From: Kangiella koreensis DSM 16069
GTDB taxonomy: Bacteria > Pseudomonadota > Gammaproteobacteria > Enterobacterales > Kangiellaceae
Direction: 5' to 3'
Assembly: GCF_000024085.1 (NCBI RefSeq)
Contig: NC_013166.1
Span: forward strand, 2,170,001 to 2,234,000
DNA length: 64,000 nucleotides
This document shows positions 63,843 through 64,000 of the stretch, piece by piece (the first letter of the stretch is position 1; each line of letters opens with the position of its first letter). Below the pieces are notes generated by a model. It was not told the DNA's origin. It ran no database searches and saw only the letters and a list, made by a program, of their open reading frames with translations. Both the position numbers and the translations under genes were made by a program.

Positions 63843-63872
63843 CATAAAAAAAGCCACCCGAGGGTGGCTTTC
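63843..63872 (-). terminator. Terminator of the gene at the right edge
   Basis: Reading leftward, AAAGCCACC-CTCG-GGTGGCTTTTTTT is a classic hairpin with T-run, 27 nt after the stop of the partial gene. Confidence 0.92.
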
Positions 63873-63898
63873 TAATAAAGCTTGAACAAACAGTAAAT

Positions 63899-64000
63899 CT
63901 ACTTACCAATATGCTCATCCAGAAAGTCTAGAATCTTTTCAAATGATTCAATGCGATATTCAACCTTCTGGAATCCATGACCATCTTCACGATAAAAAGT
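63899..64000 (-). CDS. C-terminal end of a probable S9-family peptidase (partial)
   Basis: The last 33 codons of a leftward gene that begins beyond the window. The sequence TFYREDGHGFQKVEYRIESF, then EKILDFLDEHIGK, ends in TAG. The GHGF...R...FYEKILDFLDKHI pattern, with the catalytic His in DGHGF, is typical of the C-terminus of prolyl-oligopeptidase (S9) family dipeptidyl/acylaminoacyl peptidases. The rest cannot be judged. Confidence 0.7.
   Translation of the reverse strand, partial: TFYREDGHGFQKVEYRIESFEKILDFLDEHIGK

Overview
The window is about 64 kb of chromosome from a moderate-GC gammaproteobacterium. Evidence for this placement: the parC-parE-cpdA-yqiB-nudF order next to tolC, as in enterics; the divergent ratA-ratB / smpB pair; a one-piece tmRNA with tag ANEDNYALAA; and sigma32, FNR, NsrR and Fur type sites. 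A marine Kangiella-like genus is my impression only and cannot be proven from this sequence. There is no prophage, no intact insertion sequence, no CRISPR array and no rRNA or tRNA gene.

Layout. 1-15.7 kb is housekeeping: topoisomerase IV (parC runs off the left edge), cAMP phosphodiesterase, ADP-ribose hydrolase, a PCMT-like methyltransferase, tolC, waaA, ratA/ratB, smpB, a LysM lipoprotein, a Ser/Thr phospho-signalling trio (PP2C, FHA, kinase) and ssrA. 15.7-16.2 kb holds no gene but a duplicated tmRNA 3' end and a run of small hairpins with changing stems and a shared AAGGAT-like loop. 16.2-19.1 kb is a nitrite-reduction operon (nirK-cytochrome fusion, nirV-like, SCO copper chaperone) behind an FNR-type promoter. 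19.4-23.4 kb carries two c-di-GMP enzymes, followed by a Ca/Na antiporter. 24.7-30.4 kb is a TetR-controlled ABC exporter operon (MacAB-like) that includes an outer-membrane factor and a small c-type cytochrome. 30.6-36.0 kb is the nitric-oxide module: nsrR, ybaN-like, nnrS, ytfE/dnrN and the quinol NO reductase norZ, with FNR and NsrR boxes. Together with nirK it reduces nitrite to NO and then N2O.

36.2-47.5 kb is an aerobactin-type siderophore locus in the canonical iucABCD-iutA order, Fur boxes on both sides, with a divergent MFS exporter and a PepSY membrane protein. 47.5-49.5 kb is the glutathione-dependent formaldehyde / S-nitrosoglutathione pair. 49.6-50.3 kb is a patchwork: a decayed copy of the asnB 3' end and an AT-rich small membrane-protein gene bracketed by 12-bp inverted repeats. 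50.3-57.0 kb is an unusual metabolic cluster: a membrane-anchored protein, a sodium/solute symporter, a 40-residue membrane peptide, a carbamoyltransferase lacking the usual aspartate loop, and an AsnB-type amidotransferase, divergent from an N-carbamoyl-amino-acid hydrolase-like enzyme.

57.2-63.1 kb is, to my reading, the best candidate for an undescribed system: an ECF sigma factor, its RskA-type anti-sigma factor, a DUF4331 secreted protein, an Ig/cadherin-like lipoprotein, a TPR protein and a HupE/UreJ-type membrane protein with an N-terminal EF-hand-like loop. The same bipartite promoter (TGCATCCAA-N14-CGTA) lies before both the sigma gene and the DUF4331 gene, implying an autoregulated regulon. 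The window ends with an Hsp20 gene behind a textbook sigma32 promoter and the last codons of an S9-type peptidase.
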